From NCBI RefSeq assembly GCF_003096555.1, contig NZ_QEKM01000001.1:1612001-1676000 (forward strand): a stretch of DNA of 64,000 nt, in the 5' to 3' direction. This document shows, one piece after another, positions 19,769-30,320 of the stretch. The position numbers and the translations under genes were made by a program. Every line of letters starts with the position of its first letter. Within the stretch, counting starts at the first letter, position 1. The stretch comes from Simplicispira sp. 125 (GTDB lineage: Bacteria; Pseudomonadota; Gammaproteobacteria; Burkholderiales; Burkholderiaceae_C). The notes under the pieces are model-generated. The model ran no database searches, was not told where the DNA came from, and saw nothing but the letters and a program-made list of their open reading frames with translations.

Positions 19769-20277
19769 AGAAAAAAACACCCCCTGAGACCCAGACACCC
19801 CACGATACGGCCCTGGAAGCCGCAGCGCACCGTGCGCGCCGCCTGCTGCACAAGCGCGCCCTGGTGGCAGCAGCGGCGGGTGTGATACCCGTGCCCGGCC
19901 TGGACTGGGCCATGGATGCCGCCCTGCTTTCGCGGCTGCTGCCGCGCATCAACGCAGAATTTGGGCTCACACCCGAACAGCTGGACCGGCTGAACCCCGC
20001 CAAACGCGAACAGGTGCAGAAGGCTGCAGCCATGGTGGGCTCAGTGTTGATCGGCAAGTTCATCACCCGCGACCTGGTGCTCAAACTCACCAAAACCATG
20101 GGCATGCGCATGACCACCCGCCAGGCCAGTAAATACGTACCGCTGGCAGGCCAGGCCCTGGCAGCCACGCTGGGCTATGCCACGCTGCGCTACCTGGGCG
20201 AGCAGCACATCCGCGACTGCTTGCAGGTGGTACAGGCAACGCAATTGCAGTTACCTGCTCCGGATGCTATTAAATAA
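19765..20277 (+). CDS. Hypothetical protein, DUF697/YcjF-like
   Basis: 170 residues, with a hydrophobic glycine/proline segment VAAAAGVIPVPGLDWAMDAA of the type seen in YcjF/DUF697 proteins, a middle amphipathic region, and a second hydrophobic segment GQALAATLGYATLRYLGEQH. The family assignment is tentative. It overlaps the cyclase gene by ATGA, so both should be made together; a membrane partner for the soluble cyclase is a possibility, not shown. Its last codons (PDAIK) and TAA run into the start of a dispersed repeat copy. Confidence 0.7.
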   Translation: MKKKTPPETQTPHDTALEAAAHRARRLLHKRALVAAAAGVIPVPGLDWAMDAALLSRLLPRINAEFGLTPEQLDRLNPAKREQVQKAAAMVGSVLIGKFITRDLVLKLTKTMGMRMTTRQASKYVPLAGQALAATLGYATLRYLGEQHIRDCLQVVQATQLQLPAPDAIK

Positions 20278-20328
20278 ATAGCTGCTAGCGCTTACACACA
20301 AAGCGCTAGAGCCCATTTAATTACAAAA
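20278..20328 (+). repeat. Dispersed palindromic repeat, copy 2
   Basis: Forward copy: ATAGCTGCTAGCGCTTAC, loop, AAGCGCTAGAGCCCATTTAA and TTACAAAA. It is close to the consensus and lies between the convergent 3' ends of the DUF697-like gene and purL. Confidence 0.85.
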
Positions 20329-23300
20329 TCAACCCACCCAGCGGCGGGCATTGCGCCACAAGCGCATCCAGGGGCTGAAGGCCTCCTGGCCGCCCGCGGC
20401 GACATGGTCCATCCAGCTCATCTGGATGTTGCGGAACACACGCTCGGGGTGCGGCATCATGGCTGTAAAGCGCCCGTCTGCGGTGGTCACCGCCGTCAGG
20501 CCACCGGGGCTGCCGTTGGGGTTGAACGGGTACTGCTCGGTGGCGGCGCCCATGTGGTCCACGAAGCGCATGGCGGCGATGGCCTTGTCGGCGTTGCCAC
20601 GGTATTTGAAGTTGGCGTAGCCCTCGCCGTGCGCCACGGCGATCGGCAGGCGGCTGCCGGCCATGCCTTGCAGGAACAGACTGTGCGATTCGAGCACTTC
20701 CACCAGCGACAGGCGGGCCTCGAAACGCTCGCTCTGATTGGTGGTGAAGCGCGGCCAGTCCTGCGCGCCGGGGATGATATCGGCGAGCTCGGCGAACATC
20801 TGACAGCCGTTGCACACGCCCAGGCCAAAGGTGTCCTGGCGCGCGAAGAAGCCCTGGAACTGCTCGGCCAGCACTTTGTTGAAGGTGATGGAACGCGCCC
20901 AGCCGATGCCCGCACCCAGCGTGTCGCCGTAGCTGAAGCCCCCGCAGGCCACGATGCCCTTGAAGTCCTCCAGGCGCGCACGGCCGCTCTGCAGGTCGGT
21001 CATGTGCACGTCGTGCGCCTCGAAACCCGCCTCGGTGAAGGCGTAGGCCATTTCCACATGCGAGTTCACGCCCTGCTCGCGCAGCACGGCCACCTTGGGC
21101 TTGGAAAGATTGAGGTACGGCGCGGCCACGTCCTGCGCGGGGTCGAACGTCAGGTGCACATGCAGGCCCGGGTCGGCCGGTGCACCGGCTGCCGCGTGCT
21201 CGGCGTCGGCGCAGGCGGGGTTGTCGCGGCGCTGGCAGATCTGCCAGCTCACGCTGTCCCAGACCTGGTGCAGGTCTTCCAGCTTGGCACTGAACACGCT
21301 CTTGGCGTCGCGCCACACCTGCAGCTCGCCCTTGCCGGCATCGATGGGGCTGGACAGCGGGCGCGTCTTGCCGACGAAATGGCTGCACGCCGAGAGGCCG
21401 TGCGCGCGCAGCGTCTGCATGACGTCGTTGCGCTCGCTGGTCTTGACCTGCAGCACCACGCCCAGCTCTTCGTTGAACAGCGCCTTGAGCGTGAGTTCCT
21501 CGCGGCGCGCGCTCACCTGGCCGGCCCAGTTCTTGGCGTCGCCCGCGTCCATGCGGCTGTCATTGATGCCGTCGCCCTCGGTGACCAGCATGTCCACGTT
21601 CAGCGCCACGCCCACATGGCCGGCGAAGGCCATCTCGGCCACGGCAGCGAGCAGGCCGCCGTCGCTGCGGTCGTGGTAGGCCAGGATGCGGCCCTGCGCA
21701 CGCAGCGCGTTCACGGCGTTCACCAAGTTCACCAGGTCCTTGGCGTCATCGAGATCGGGCACTGTGTCGCCGGCCTGGTCCAGCACCTGGCCCAGGATGC
21801 TGCCGCCCATGCGGCACTGGCCCTTGCCCAGGTCGATGAGCACCAGCGTGGTGTCTTCCTCGGTGGCGTCGAGCTGCGGCGTGAGCGTGCCGCGCACGTC
21901 CTGCAGCGTGGCGAAGCTGCTCACGATCAGGCTCACTGGCGAGACCACCTTCTTCTGTGCGTCGCCGTCCTTCCACTGCGTGCGCATGGACAGCGAGTCC
22001 TTGCCCACGGGGATGCTGATGCCCAGTTGCGGGCACAGCTCCAGGCCCACGGCCTTGACGGTGGCGTAGAGGTCGGCGTCCTCGCCCGGCTCGCCGCAGG
22101 CGGCCATCCAGTTGGCGGACAGCTTGACGCGCGGCAGCTCGATGGGCGCGGCCAGCAGGTTGGTGATGGCTTCGGCCACCGCCATGCGGCCCGAGGCCGG
22201 GGCGTTGATGGCGGCCAGCGGCGTGCGCTCGCCCATGGCCATGGCCTCGCCGGCGAAACCCTTGTAATCGGCCAGCGTGACGGCGCAGTCGGCCACGGGC
22301 ACCTGCCAGGGGCCGACCATCTGGTCGCGGTGCGTGAGGCCGCCCACGGTGCGGTCGCCAATGGTGACGAGGAAGCGCTTGGACGCCACGGTGGGGTGGC
22401 TCAGCACGTCGATCACGGCCTTCTGCAGCGGCACGCCGGTCAGGTCGATGGGCGCGAACTGGCGCTGCACGGTGGTCACGTCGCGGTGCATCTTGGGCGG
22501 CTTGCCCAGCAGCACCGACATGGGCATATCCACTGGCAGCTTCTGGTCTTCCGCCTGCGCGGCGGGATCTTCCAGCACCAGTTGGCGTTCCTCCGTGGCT
22601 GTGCCGATCACGGCAAACGGGCAGCGCTCGCGCTCGCAGAACGCTCGAAACAGCTCCAACGATTCGGGTGCGATGGCCAGCACGTAGCGCTCCTGGCTCT
22701 CGTTCGACCAGATTTCCTTGGGCGCCATGCCCGATTCTTCGAGCTGCACGGCGCGCAGGTCAAAGCGTGCACCGCGTCCGGCGTCGTTCGTCAGCTCGGG
22801 GAAGGCGTTGGACAAACCGCCCGCGCCCACGTCGTGGATGGCCAGGATGGGGTTGGCCTCGCCCTGCGCCCAGCAGTGGTTGATGACCTCCTGCGCACGG
22901 CGCTCGATCTCGGGGTTGCCGCGTTGCACAGAGTCGAAGTCCAGCTCGGCCGCGTTCTGCCCCGTGGCCATGGAGCTGGCCGCGCTGCCGCCCATGCCGA
23001 TGCGCATGCCCGGGCCGCCCAACTGCACCAGCAGCGAACCGGCGGGGAATTCGATCTTTTGCGTGAGCCGGGCGTCGATGCTGCCCAGGCCACCCGCAAT
23101 CATGATGGGCTTGTGGTAGCCACGTGCCACACCGGCCACGGTCTGCTCGTATTCGCGAAAGTACCCCGCCAGGTTGGGGCGGCCGAACTCGTTGTTGAAC
23201 GCGGCGCCGCCCAGCGGCCCCTCGGTCATGATCTGCAGCGGGCTGGCGATGTGCGACGGCTTGCCGCCTTCCTGGTCCGACGCGCCGCCCCACAGCTTGG

Positions 23301-24357
23301 AGACGGTGAAGCCCGTGAGGCCCGCCTTGGGCTCGGAGCCGCGCCCGGTGGCGCCCTCGTCGCGGATCTCGCCGCCCGCGCCGGTGGAGGCGCCCGGGAA
23401 GGGCGAGATGGCCGTGGGGTGGTTGTGCGTCTCCACCTTCATCAGCACATGCTGGAGAACGCTCTCTTTTCCATAGCTGCTCGCGCTTGTTTCTTGGGCG
23501 CTAGAGGCCATTTTTGCCACAAAACGCTCGACCTGGTGGCCTTCCATCACCGAGGCGTTGTCGGAATAGGCTACCACGGTGTGCTGCGGGCTGGTCTGGT
23601 GCGTGTGGTGGATCATGCCGAACAGGCTCTTGTCCTGCGCCACGCCGTCGATGGTGAACTGCGCGTTGAAGATCTTGTGGCGGCAGTGCTCGCTGTTGGC
23701 CTGCGCAAACATCATCAACTCCACATCGGTAGGGTTGCGCGCCAGGCCCGTAAAAGCGGTGACGAGGTAGTCGATTTCATCGTCGGCCAGCGCCAGGCCC
23801 CACTGGGTGTTGGCGGCCTCCAAGGCGGCACGGCCGCCGGTCAGCACGTTCACATGCTCCATGGGCTGGGGCGGCAGTTCGGTGAACAGGGCCTGCACAT
23901 CGGCCAGGTCAAACAGCACGGACTCGGTCATGCGGTCGTGCAGCAGCGCGGCCACCTGGGCCTGCTGCTCGGCGCTCAGCGTGGGCTTGCCCAGCAGGCC
24001 TGACTGCATCTGGATGCGGAATTCAGTGGCGCGCTCGATGCGGCGCAGCGCCAGGCCACAGTTGCGCGCGATGTCGGTGGCCTTGGAGGCCCAGGGCGAC
24101 ACCGTGCCCAGGCGCGGCGTGACGATGATGGCCACACCATCGATCGGGCCCTGGTACGGGTCGCCGTAGGTCAGCAGCGCGGCCAGGCGCTGCTGTTGCT
24201 CGTGCGTCGGGGGTGCATCGGTGGCCACCAGGTGCACAAAGCGGGCCGCAATGCCGGCAATCTTTGGGTGGATGGCTTGGAGTGCGGGCTGGAGTTGCTG
24301 CGCGCGAAAGGGGCTGAGGGCGTTGCCGCCCGCAATCGTGGTCAGGTGCAAGGTCAC
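20329..24357 (-). CDS. purL: Phosphoribosylformylglycinamidine synthase (single-chain)
   Basis: Fourth step of purine synthesis: FGAR + glutamine + ATP to FGAM. About 1342 residues from a GTG at 24357 ([20 protein letters not shown]); an ATG at 24444 would add 29 low-complexity residues. It combines the N-terminal PurS-like part, the synthetase core ([67 protein letters not shown]) and the C-terminal glutaminase ([20 protein letters not shown]; the Cys in [20 protein letters not shown]; His and Glu near [19 protein letters not shown]). About 17 residues just before the KVETHNHP segment come from an in-frame repeat copy. Confidence 0.96.
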   Translation of the reverse strand: MTLHLTTIAGGNALSPFRAQQLQPALQAIHPKIAGIAARFVHLVATDAPPTHEQQQRLAALLTYGDPYQGPIDGVAIIVTPRLGTVSPWASKATDIARNCGLALRRIERATEFRIQMQSGLLGKPTLSAEQQAQVAALLHDRMTESVLFDLADVQALFTELPPQPMEHVNVLTGGRAALEAANTQWGLALADDEIDYLVTAFTGLARNPTDVELMMFAQANSEHCRHKIFNAQFTIDGVAQDKSLFGMIHHTHQTSPQHTVVAYSDNASVMEGHQVERFVAKMASSAQETSASSYGKESVLQHVLMKVETHNHPTAISPFPGASTGAGGEIRDEGATGRGSEPKAGLTGFTVSKLWGGASDQEGGKPSHIASPLQIMTEGPLGGAAFNNEFGRPNLAGYFREYEQTVAGVARGYHKPIMIAGGLGSIDARLTQKIEFPAGSLLVQLGGPGMRIGMGGSAASSMATGQNAAELDFDSVQRGNPEIERRAQEVINHCWAQGEANPILAIHDVGAGGLSNAFPELTNDAGRGARFDLRAVQLEESGMAPKEIWSNESQERYVLAIAPESLELFRAFCERERCPFAVIGTATEERQLVLEDPAAQAEDQKLPVDMPMSVLLGKPPKMHRDVTTVQRQFAPIDLTGVPLQKAVIDVLSHPTVASKRFLVTIGDRTVGGLTHRDQMVGPWQVPVADCAVTLADYKGFAGEAMAMGERTPLAAINAPASGRMAVAEAITNLLAAPIELPRVKLSANWMAACGEPGEDADLYATVKAVGLELCPQLGISIPVGKDSLSMRTQWKDGDAQKKVVSPVSLIVSSFATLQDVRGTLTPQLDATEEDTTLVLIDLGKGQCRMGGSILGQVLDQAGDTVPDLDDAKDLVNLVNAVNALRAQGRILAYHDRSDGGLLAAVAEMAFAGHVGVALNVDMLVTEGDGINDSRMDAGDAKNWAGQVSARREELTLKALFNEELGVVLQVKTSERNDVMQTLRAHGLSACSHFVGKTRPLSSPIDAGKGELQVWRDAKSVFSAKLEDLHQVWDSVSWQICQRRDNPACADAEHAAAGAPADPGLHVHLTFDPAQDVAAPYLNLSKPKVAVLREQGVNSHVEMAYAFTEAGFEAHDVHMTDLQSGRARLEDFKGIVACGGFSYGDTLGAGIGWARSITFNKVLAEQFQGFFARQDTFGLGVCNGCQMFAELADIIPGAQDWPRFTTNQSERFEARLSLVEVLESHSLFLQGMAGSRLPIAVAHGEGYANFKYRGNADKAIAAMRFVDHMGAATEQYPFNPNGSPGGLTAVTTADGRFTAMMPHPERVFRNIQMSWMDHVAAGGQEAFSPWMRLWRNARRWVG
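23473..23524 (+). repeat. Dispersed palindromic repeat, copy 3 (inside purL)
   Basis: Reads ATAGCTGCTCGCGCTTG, loop, GGGCGCTAGAGGCCATTTTT and an A-rich end on the plus strand, so it is antisense to purL. On the coding strand it is read as [18 protein letters not shown] just ahead of the conserved [16 protein letters not shown] block, without frameshift or stop. Confidence 0.8.
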
Positions 24358-24514
24358 GTTGGCGGCCTGGGTGAGTAGTGAGGGAGGAACGTGCCGGGCG
24401 GTGGCCCCGAGGAGGCCTTGGCCCGCACGACCGAAGCCCGCCATTTTACCGGGCACCGGCATCACCAGGCCCTTGCCCTGCACGAACCGAAGGGCGATGG
24501 GATAATTCCGCCCC

Positions 24515-25330
24515 ATGAGCATCACTATCAAAGACGCTGCGGACATTGAAGGCATGCGCGTCGCATGCCGCCTTGCTTCGGAAGTACTGGACTACATCGC
24601 CCCCCATATCCGGCCGGGCATCACCACGGCAGAAATCGACCGCCTCGGCGCCGAATGCATGGCCCAGCAGGGCACCATTTCAGCCACCGTCGGCTACCAG
24701 CCGCCGGGCTACCCGGCCTACCCTGCCTCGCTGTGCACCTCGGTCAACCATGTGGTGTGCCACGGCATCCCGAACGACAAGCCGCTCAAAAAAGGCGACA
24801 TCGTGAACGTGGACGTCACCGTCATCACCAAAGATGGCTGGTATGGCGACAACAGCCGCATGTACCTGATTGGCGAGTGCTCGATTGCCGCCAAACGGCT
24901 GTCGGCCATCACGTTTGAGGCGATGTGGCACGGCATTTTGCAGGTTAAGCCCAGCGCGCACCTGGGCGACATCGGCCACGCCATTCAGAAGTTTGCCGAA
25001 GGACATGGCTTTACCGTGGTGCGCGAATTTTGCGGCCACGGCATTGGCAAGGTGTTCCATGAAGAGCCCCAGGTGCTGCACTATGGCCGCCCCGGCACGC
25101 TGGAAGAACTCAAGCCCGGCATGGTGTTCACCATCGAACCCATGATCAACGCCGGACGGCGCGAGATCAAGGAGTTTGGCAACGACGGCTGGACCATCGT
25201 CACCAAGGACCGCAGCCTCTCGGCACAGTGGGAGCACACCGTGCTGGTCACGCCCACGGGTTACGAGGTGATGACGCTCTCGGCCGGCTCCCCCCCCCTG
25301 CCTTCCTTCGTGCAGGCCACGGCCACCTGA
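24515..25330 (+). CDS. map: Methionine aminopeptidase, type I
   Basis: Removes the initiator Met from nascent proteins. 271 residues. Metal ligands are visible as Asp in [20 protein letters not shown] (two Asp), His in [18 protein letters not shown], Glu in [12 protein letters not shown] and Glu in [11 protein letters not shown]; the substrate His is in [16 protein letters not shown]. No Shine-Dalgarno is seen before the ATG and a GATAAT lies only 8 bases upstream of it, so the mRNA may be nearly leaderless. It is divergent from purL. Confidence 0.95.
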   Translation: MSITIKDAADIEGMRVACRLASEVLDYIAPHIRPGITTAEIDRLGAECMAQQGTISATVGYQPPGYPAYPASLCTSVNHVVCHGIPNDKPLKKGDIVNVDVTVITKDGWYGDNSRMYLIGECSIAAKRLSAITFEAMWHGILQVKPSAHLGDIGHAIQKFAEGHGFTVVREFCGHGIGKVFHEEPQVLHYGRPGTLEELKPGMVFTIEPMINAGRREIKEFGNDGWTIVTKDRSLSAQWEHTVLVTPTGYEVMTLSAGSPPLPSFVQATAT

Positions 25331-25503
25331 AATGATGCCCCCCCTGAGCCGCTTTGCGTCATCCCCAGGGGGACGCCCCCAGTGCGGCGGGGCAGCCCTT
25401 GCACGGGGCACTGGACCACGCCAGTGTCAAACTTCGGGGGCTGCATGCAGCGCGGTAGCGCAGTCGGAGCAAAGCACGAGCACGGTTATTGCTTAGCAAA
25501 GCC
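25331..25503. other. Spacer between map and glnD
   Basis: 173 bases, GC-rich with runs of C and G (CCCCCCTGAGCC; AGGGGGACGCCCCC). No gene or clear terminator; the first recognisable signal is the glnD start. Confidence 0.4.
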
Positions 25504-28089
25504 ATGACCGAACTCCAAAAACTGCGCGACGCTTACCGGCTCCAAAAAAGCGCCCTCCTGGCCTCGCTGCAGGCCTCGGGCTCGTCCACACGCGGCATTC
25601 ACGCGCTGCTGCGCAAGTTCTCGCGCCTGGCCGACGGACTGCTGTGCACACTCTGGCAACGCGCCGCCCTGCCCCCTGCGCTGACTTTGGTGGCCGTGGG
25701 CGGTTTTGGCCGTGAACAGCTGTTTCCGCACTCCGACGTCGATGTGCTGGTGCTGCTGCCCAATGCGCTTGCAGGCGCAGACACCTTGCGCGGCCAGGTG
25801 GAAGAATTCATCCGCAGTTGCTGGGACGCGGGGCTGGAGATTGGCTCCAGCGTGCGCACGGTGCAGGAATGCCTGAGCGAGGCTGCAGGCGACGTCACAG
25901 TACAGACATCGCTGCTCGAAGCCCGCCGGGTGTGCGGCGATGCAGACCTGTTCACGCATTTTCAGCACCAGTTTGGTGCACAACTCAATCCCCACGCCTT
26001 TCTGGTCGCCAAGACGCTGGAGATGCGCCAGCGCCACACCCGCTACGAAAACACCCCCTACGCACTGGAGCCCAACTGCAAGGAATCCCCCGGCGGCCTG
26101 CGTGACCTGCACCTCATCCTGTGGGTGGCACGCGCCGCCGGTCTGGGCCGCAGCTGGGAAGAACTGGCCGACAGCGGCCTGGCCACGCCTTTCGAGGTGC
26201 GCCAGATCAAACGCAACGAAGCTGTGCTGTTTTTAGTGCGCGCACGCCTGCACGCACTGGCTGGGCGGCGTGAAGACCGGCTGGTATTCGACCTTCAGAC
26301 CGCAGTGGCCGAATCGCTGGGCTACCGCTCACAGGCGCCGGACGGCTCCCACCTGCCCATGCGCGCCAGCGAAGCCCTGATGCGCCGCTACTACTGGGCC
26401 GCCAAGGCCGTATCGCAGCTGTGCCAGATTTTGCTGCTCAACATCGAAGAGCGCCTGGACCCGCCCACACAGCAACCCCGGCCCATCAACGACCGGTTTT
26501 TCGACAAAGGCGGCATGATCGACGTGGTCAGCGACGACCTGTACCAGCGTGACCCGCACGCCATCCTCGAAACCTTTTTGCTCTACCAAAGCTCGACCGG
26601 GCTGCAAAACCTGTCGGCGCGCACGCTGCGCGCGCTCTACAACGCCCGTGGCGTGATGGACAGCGCTTTCCGGCGCGACCCGGTCAACCGCGCCGCCTTT
26701 CTGCGCATCCTGCAGCAGCCCGCAGGCATCACCCATGCCCTGCGGCTGATGAACCAAACCTCGGTGCTCGGACGCTACCTGTGGCCGTTTCGCCGCATCG
26801 TCGGGCAGATGCAGCACGACCTGTTCCACGTCTATACCGTGGACCAGCACATCCTGATGGTGCTGCGCAACGTGCGGCGCTTCTTCATTGCTGAGCACGC
26901 GCACGAATACCCTTTCTGCTCGCAACTGGCCGGTGGCTGGGACAAGCCCTGGGTGCTGTTTGTGGCCGCGCTGTTCCACGACATCGGCAAGGGGCGCGGC
27001 GGCGACCATTCGCAGATTGGCGCCATCGAGGCGCGGCGGTTTTGCCGCCAGCATGGCGTGGCGCGGGACGACACGCAGCTCATCGAATTCCTGGTGCGCG
27101 AGCACCTGACCATGAGCAACGTGGCGCAAAAGCAAGACCTCTCTGACCCCGACGTCATCACCGCGTTTGCCCAGCGCGTGGGCAACGAGCGCAACCTTAC
27201 AGCGCTGTACCTGCTCACCGTGGCCGACATCCGGGGCACCAGCCCCAAGGTGTGGAACGCCTGGAAAGGCAAGCTGCTCGAAGACCTGTACCGCGCCACG
27301 CTGCGCGTGCTGGGTGGGCGCGCCCCCGATGCCGCCGCCTTGATCGAAGCCCGCAAACGCGAAGCCCTGGTGCTGCTGGCCCTGAGCGCCCTGCCGTTTG
27401 AGGCCCACAAAAAGCTCTGGGAAACGCTGGACGTGGGCTACTTCATGCGCCACGAGGCCGCCGACATTGCCTGGCACACGCGCCACCTCTCGCGCCACGT
27501 AGGCACGCAGCAGCCCGTGGTGCGCGCGCGCCAGTCGCTGGCGGGTGAAGGCCTGCAGGTGCTGGTGTACGCCGCCGACCAGAGCGACCTGTTCGCGCGC
27601 ATTTGCGGGTATTTCGACCGGGCGGGATTCTCGATTCTGGATGCCCGCGTGCACACCGCCAGCAATGGCTACGCACTCGACACCTTCCAGGTGGTCAGCG
27701 CAGAGCTGCAGGGACACTACCGCGAACTCACCCACATGGTCGAGAACGACCTGGCGCAGGCCATCGTACAAGGTGGCCCGCTGCCCGAACCCGCACGCAG
27801 GCGGGTTTCGCGCCGGGTAAAAAGCTTTCCAGTCACACCCCGTGTCACCCTGCGACCCGACGAAAAAGCGCAGCGCTGGCTACTGGGCATCTCCGCCAGC
27901 GACCGCGCCGGTCTGCTCTACCTGGTGGCGCGGGTGCTGGCCCGCCACGGGCTGAGCGTGCAACTGGCCAAGGTCAGCACGCTGGGCGAGCGCGTGGAAG
28001 ACACCTTTCTGGTGCAGGGCAGCGAGTTGCAAAACAATTTTCGGCAGATCGAGATCGAGACGGAGCTGCTGCACGCGCTGTCGGAGTGA
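25504..28089 (+). CDS. glnD: Bifunctional PII uridylyltransferase/uridylyl-removing enzyme
   Basis: Glutamine sensor that uridylylates or deuridylylates PII proteins and so sets nitrogen metabolism. 861 residues from the ATG at 25504 ([15 protein letters not shown]). Domains in order: nucleotidyltransferase with [19 protein letters not shown] near residue 65; helical linker with [13 protein letters not shown] domain with [17 protein letters not shown] near residue 500; two ACT domains at about 680-760 ([20 protein letters not shown]) and 795-861 ([20 protein letters not shown]). A TTG 15 bases upstream is the only earlier start. Broken transposase DNA follows directly. Confidence 0.95.
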   Translation: MTELQKLRDAYRLQKSALLASLQASGSSTRGIHALLRKFSRLADGLLCTLWQRAALPPALTLVAVGGFGREQLFPHSDVDVLVLLPNALAGADTLRGQVEEFIRSCWDAGLEIGSSVRTVQECLSEAAGDVTVQTSLLEARRVCGDADLFTHFQHQFGAQLNPHAFLVAKTLEMRQRHTRYENTPYALEPNCKESPGGLRDLHLILWVARAAGLGRSWEELADSGLATPFEVRQIKRNEAVLFLVRARLHALAGRREDRLVFDLQTAVAESLGYRSQAPDGSHLPMRASEALMRRYYWAAKAVSQLCQILLLNIEERLDPPTQQPRPINDRFFDKGGMIDVVSDDLYQRDPHAILETFLLYQSSTGLQNLSARTLRALYNARGVMDSAFRRDPVNRAAFLRILQQPAGITHALRLMNQTSVLGRYLWPFRRIVGQMQHDLFHVYTVDQHILMVLRNVRRFFIAEHAHEYPFCSQLAGGWDKPWVLFVAALFHDIGKGRGGDHSQIGAIEARRFCRQHGVARDDTQLIEFLVREHLTMSNVAQKQDLSDPDVITAFAQRVGNERNLTALYLLTVADIRGTSPKVWNAWKGKLLEDLYRATLRVLGGRAPDAAALIEARKREALVLLALSALPFEAHKKLWETLDVGYFMRHEAADIAWHTRHLSRHVGTQQPVVRARQSLAGEGLQVLVYAADQSDLFARICGYFDRAGFSILDARVHTASNGYALDTFQVVSAELQGHYRELTHMVENDLAQAIVQGGPLPEPARRRVSRRVKSFPVTPRVTLRPDEKAQRWLLGISASDRAGLLYLVARVLARHGLSVQLAKVSTLGERVEDTFLVQGSELQNNFRQIEIETELLHALSE

Positions 28090-28128
28090 TTCTTTTGGGC
28101 TGCGCGGGGCCCGCCTCACCCATCGGGC

Positions 28129-28560
28129 ACTTGACCAAAGAAGACAATGACCAGGGCCCGATCCCCAGCGACTGGAGCGAAGCCCAGCGCAGGCCACAAG
28201 ACCTGGACGCCACCCACTACCCAAGAAGCACGGCCAGGGATACCACGGCTACAAGCTGAGCATCAGCGTGGACATGCGGCATAAGTTCATCCGCAAAATC
28301 ACCACTGGCACCGCAAGCGAGCAAGACAGCACGCACTTTGACGATGTGCTCGTCGAGCACAGCACCAGCGGCGATGTGTCTGCCGACCGGGGCTATCGAG
28401 CGACCTACCACCCTGCCTTTGCGCGTGTTCAACTTCGGGGTTGCCGGTGCGAACGAAGGCAAAAATCAGGGCTGCTACGACTGAACACATGACGATGCTA
28501 GAGCCCACCGAGCGGGTGGAGAAGTACTTTGGCGACCCCAAAATGGCTTACGCCGCTTCA
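28129..28560 (+). pseudogene. IS5-family transposase remnant
   Basis: A piece of a DDE transposase in two frames. One frame reads LTKEDNDQGPIPSDWSEAQR and DLDATHY, the next PKKHGQGYHGYKLSISVD then HKFIRKITTGTASEQDSTHF, and SGDVSADRGY, the central IS5-family block. The frame changes near 28218 and the N-terminal third and the C-terminal end are missing or scrambled. No terminal inverted repeats were recognised. It sits directly after glnD and before a tRNA gene. Confidence 0.7.
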
Positions 28561-28605
28561 TGAATAAACCGGGCCGGATCAACAGATGTTAAAGCCACGT
28601 TCCAT

Positions 28606-28649
28606 AGAGAAAAAGAAAAAGGCCGGTAGCTTGTGGAAGCTACCGGCCT
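28606..28649 (-). terminator. Terminator downstream of tRNA-Leu
   Basis: 12-bp stem GGCCGGTAGCTT / AAGCTACCGGCC with a 4-base loop. On the minus strand it is followed by TTTTTCTTTTT, so it ends the leftward tRNA-Leu transcript. Confidence 0.85.
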
Positions 28650-28655
28650 TGTCTG

Positions 28656-28740
28656 TGGTGCCCGAGGCCGGAATCGAACCGGCACGCCTTGCGGCGGGGG
28701 ATTTTGAGTCCCCTGCGTCTACCAATTCCACCACCCGGGC
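28656..28740 (-). tRNA. tRNA-Leu (anticodon CAA)
   Basis: 85-nt class II tRNA with a long variable arm and encoded CCA. Acceptor stem GCCCGGG pairs with CTCGGGC-type 3' strand, and the anticodon loop CTCAAAA gives CAA, decoding UUG. T loop TTCGATT is canonical. Confidence 0.95.
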
Positions 28741-28779
28741 TGAATTTAGGGAGACGCAAATTATGGCACAGTAGGGAGC

Positions 28780-29682
28780 ATGAAATACAAGACGATTGAA
28801 GATGCCGTCGGTAACACGCCACTGGTTGCATTGCAGCGCATCGGAGCGCCGGACAACGCAGCGCGTGGCAATGTCATTTTGGGCAAGCTGGAGGGCAACA
28901 ACCCGGCGGGGTCGGTGAAAGACCGACCGGCGCTGTCGATGATCCGCCGGGCGGAGGAGCGCGGTGACATCAAGCCGGGTGACACGCTGATTGAGGCTAC
29001 CTCGGGTAACACCGGCATTGCGCTGGCCATGGCAGCGGCCATCAAGGGGTACCGCATGGTGCTGGTGATGCCGGAGGACCTGTCTATCGAGCGTGCGCAA
29101 ACCATGAAGGCCTACGGTGCCGAGCTGGTGCTCACGCCCCGCAGCGGCGGTATGGAGCATGCGCGCGACTTGGCCGAGGCCATGCAAAAGCGCGGCGAGG
29201 GCAAAGTGCTGGACCAGTTTGCCAATGCAGACAACCCGCGCATCCACTTCGAGACCACGGGCCCTGAAATTTGGGAGCAGACGGGTGGGCGTATCACGCA
29301 CTTCATCAGCGCGATGGGTACCACGGGCACTATTACCGGTGTGTCGCGCTACCTTAAGCAACAGAACCCGAATGTGCTGATCATTGGCGCGCAGCCGCAG
29401 GAGGGCTCGCGCATTCCAGGTATCCGCAAATGGCCCGAGGCCTATATGCCGGCCATCTACGATGCACGGGCGATAGACGAGTTGATGCTGGTGTCCCAGG
29501 ATGATGCCGAGGACATGTGCCGCAGGCTGGCGCGCGAGGAAGGCATTTTTGCGGGCATCTCGGCCGCTGGCGCCTGCTGGGTGGCGCAGCAGATTGCGCT
29601 GCGCGAGCACGACGCGCATATCGTTTTTGTGGTGTGTGACCGGGGTGACCGCTACCTTTCCACGGGCGTTTTCCCCGCCTGA
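28780..29682 (+). CDS. cysM: Cysteine synthase B (O-acetylserine sulfhydrylase)
   Basis: PLP enzyme that makes cysteine from O-acetylserine and sulfide or thiosulfate. 300 residues. The PLP Lys is in NPAGSVKDRPALSMIRRAEE, the phosphate loop is EATSGNTGIALAMAAAIKGY, and the C-terminal part has QEGSRIPGIRKWPEAYMPAI, typical of CysM rather than CysK. Start MKYKTIEDAVGNTPLVALQ is the usual N-terminus. Confidence 0.94.
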   Translation: MKYKTIEDAVGNTPLVALQRIGAPDNAARGNVILGKLEGNNPAGSVKDRPALSMIRRAEERGDIKPGDTLIEATSGNTGIALAMAAAIKGYRMVLVMPEDLSIERAQTMKAYGAELVLTPRSGGMEHARDLAEAMQKRGEGKVLDQFANADNPRIHFETTGPEIWEQTGGRITHFISAMGTTGTITGVSRYLKQQNPNVLIIGAQPQEGSRIPGIRKWPEAYMPAIYDARAIDELMLVSQDDAEDMCRRLAREEGIFAGISAAGACWVAQQIALREHDAHIVFVVCDRGDRYLSTGVFPA

Positions 29683-29685
29683 GAA

Positions 29686-29735
29686 TTTTAATAAAAACAC
29701 CTTCTGGCGCCCTATTTATAAGCGCTATAAGCTAT
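29686..29735 (-). repeat. Dispersed palindromic repeat, copy 4
   Basis: Reverse copy; on the minus strand ATAGCTTATAGCGCTTATAA, then GGCGCCAGAAGG, T-rich and TATTAAAA. It fills most of the gap between cysM and the Nudix gene. Confidence 0.75.
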
Positions 29736-29748
29736 AAAATAAATAGCA

Positions 29749-30315
29749 ATGCAATACGAAACCCGTTTTTGCCCCCACTGTGCAACTCCGCTGGAGATGA
29801 TCTCCCGCGAGGAAGACAGTGGCCTGGTGACGCGACTGCGCTGCCCGGCCTGCGAGTGGACACACTGGAACAACCCCACACCGGTTCTGGCGGCTGTGGT
29901 CGAGCTCAATGGCCAGGTGCTGCTGGCGCGCAATGCGGCCTGGCCGGGCAAAATGTTTGCACTGATTACGGGGTTTATGGAAGCAGGCGAATCGCCGCAA
30001 AAGGGCGTGGCGCGCGAGGTGAAGGAGGAAACCAACCTCGATGTGCGTTCCATTCAGATGATTGGCGCCTATGAGTTTATGCGCATGAATCAGGTCATCA
30101 TTGCCTACCATGTGGTGGCAGAAGGCGAGGTCAAACTCTCGCCCGAACTGGTCGATTACCGCCTCTACGACCTGCCTGATCTGCGTTGTTGGCCCGCCGG
30201 CACGGGCTACGCACTGGCCGACTGGCTGCGCACGCGCGGGCACGAGCCTGTATTTTTTACCGCTGAAGAAAACGCTGAACGCCGCCGTGGGCTGGACCAG
30301 CCGCCAAAGGACTGA
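29749..30315 (+). CDS. Nudix hydrolase with N-terminal zinc ribbon (NudC-like)
   Basis: 188 residues. A four-Cys zinc ribbon (FCPHCATPLE ... LRCPACEW) is followed by a Nudix domain with the box GFMEAGESPQKGVAREVKEE and the NAD pyrophosphatase-like VIIAYHVVAEGEVKLSPELV. NudC hydrolyses NADH or decaps NAD-RNA; this protein is shorter than NudC (about 257-300) and lacks its N-terminal domain, so a general ADP-ribose or NAD-type pyrophosphatase is the safer reading. It lies 5 bases before the TusA-like gene. Confidence 0.85.
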   Translation: MQYETRFCPHCATPLEMISREEDSGLVTRLRCPACEWTHWNNPTPVLAAVVELNGQVLLARNAAWPGKMFALITGFMEAGESPQKGVAREVKEETNLDVRSIQMIGAYEFMRMNQVIIAYHVVAEGEVKLSPELVDYRLYDLPDLRCWPAGTGYALADWLRTRGHEPVFFTAEENAERRRGLDQPPKD

Positions 30316-30320
30316 AAAAC

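Noticed and set aside
20404..24003. A 1199-codon open frame on the plus strand
   Set aside because: It is antisense to purL; purL has conserved domains while this frame has Arg/His/Gln-rich composition and no known domain.
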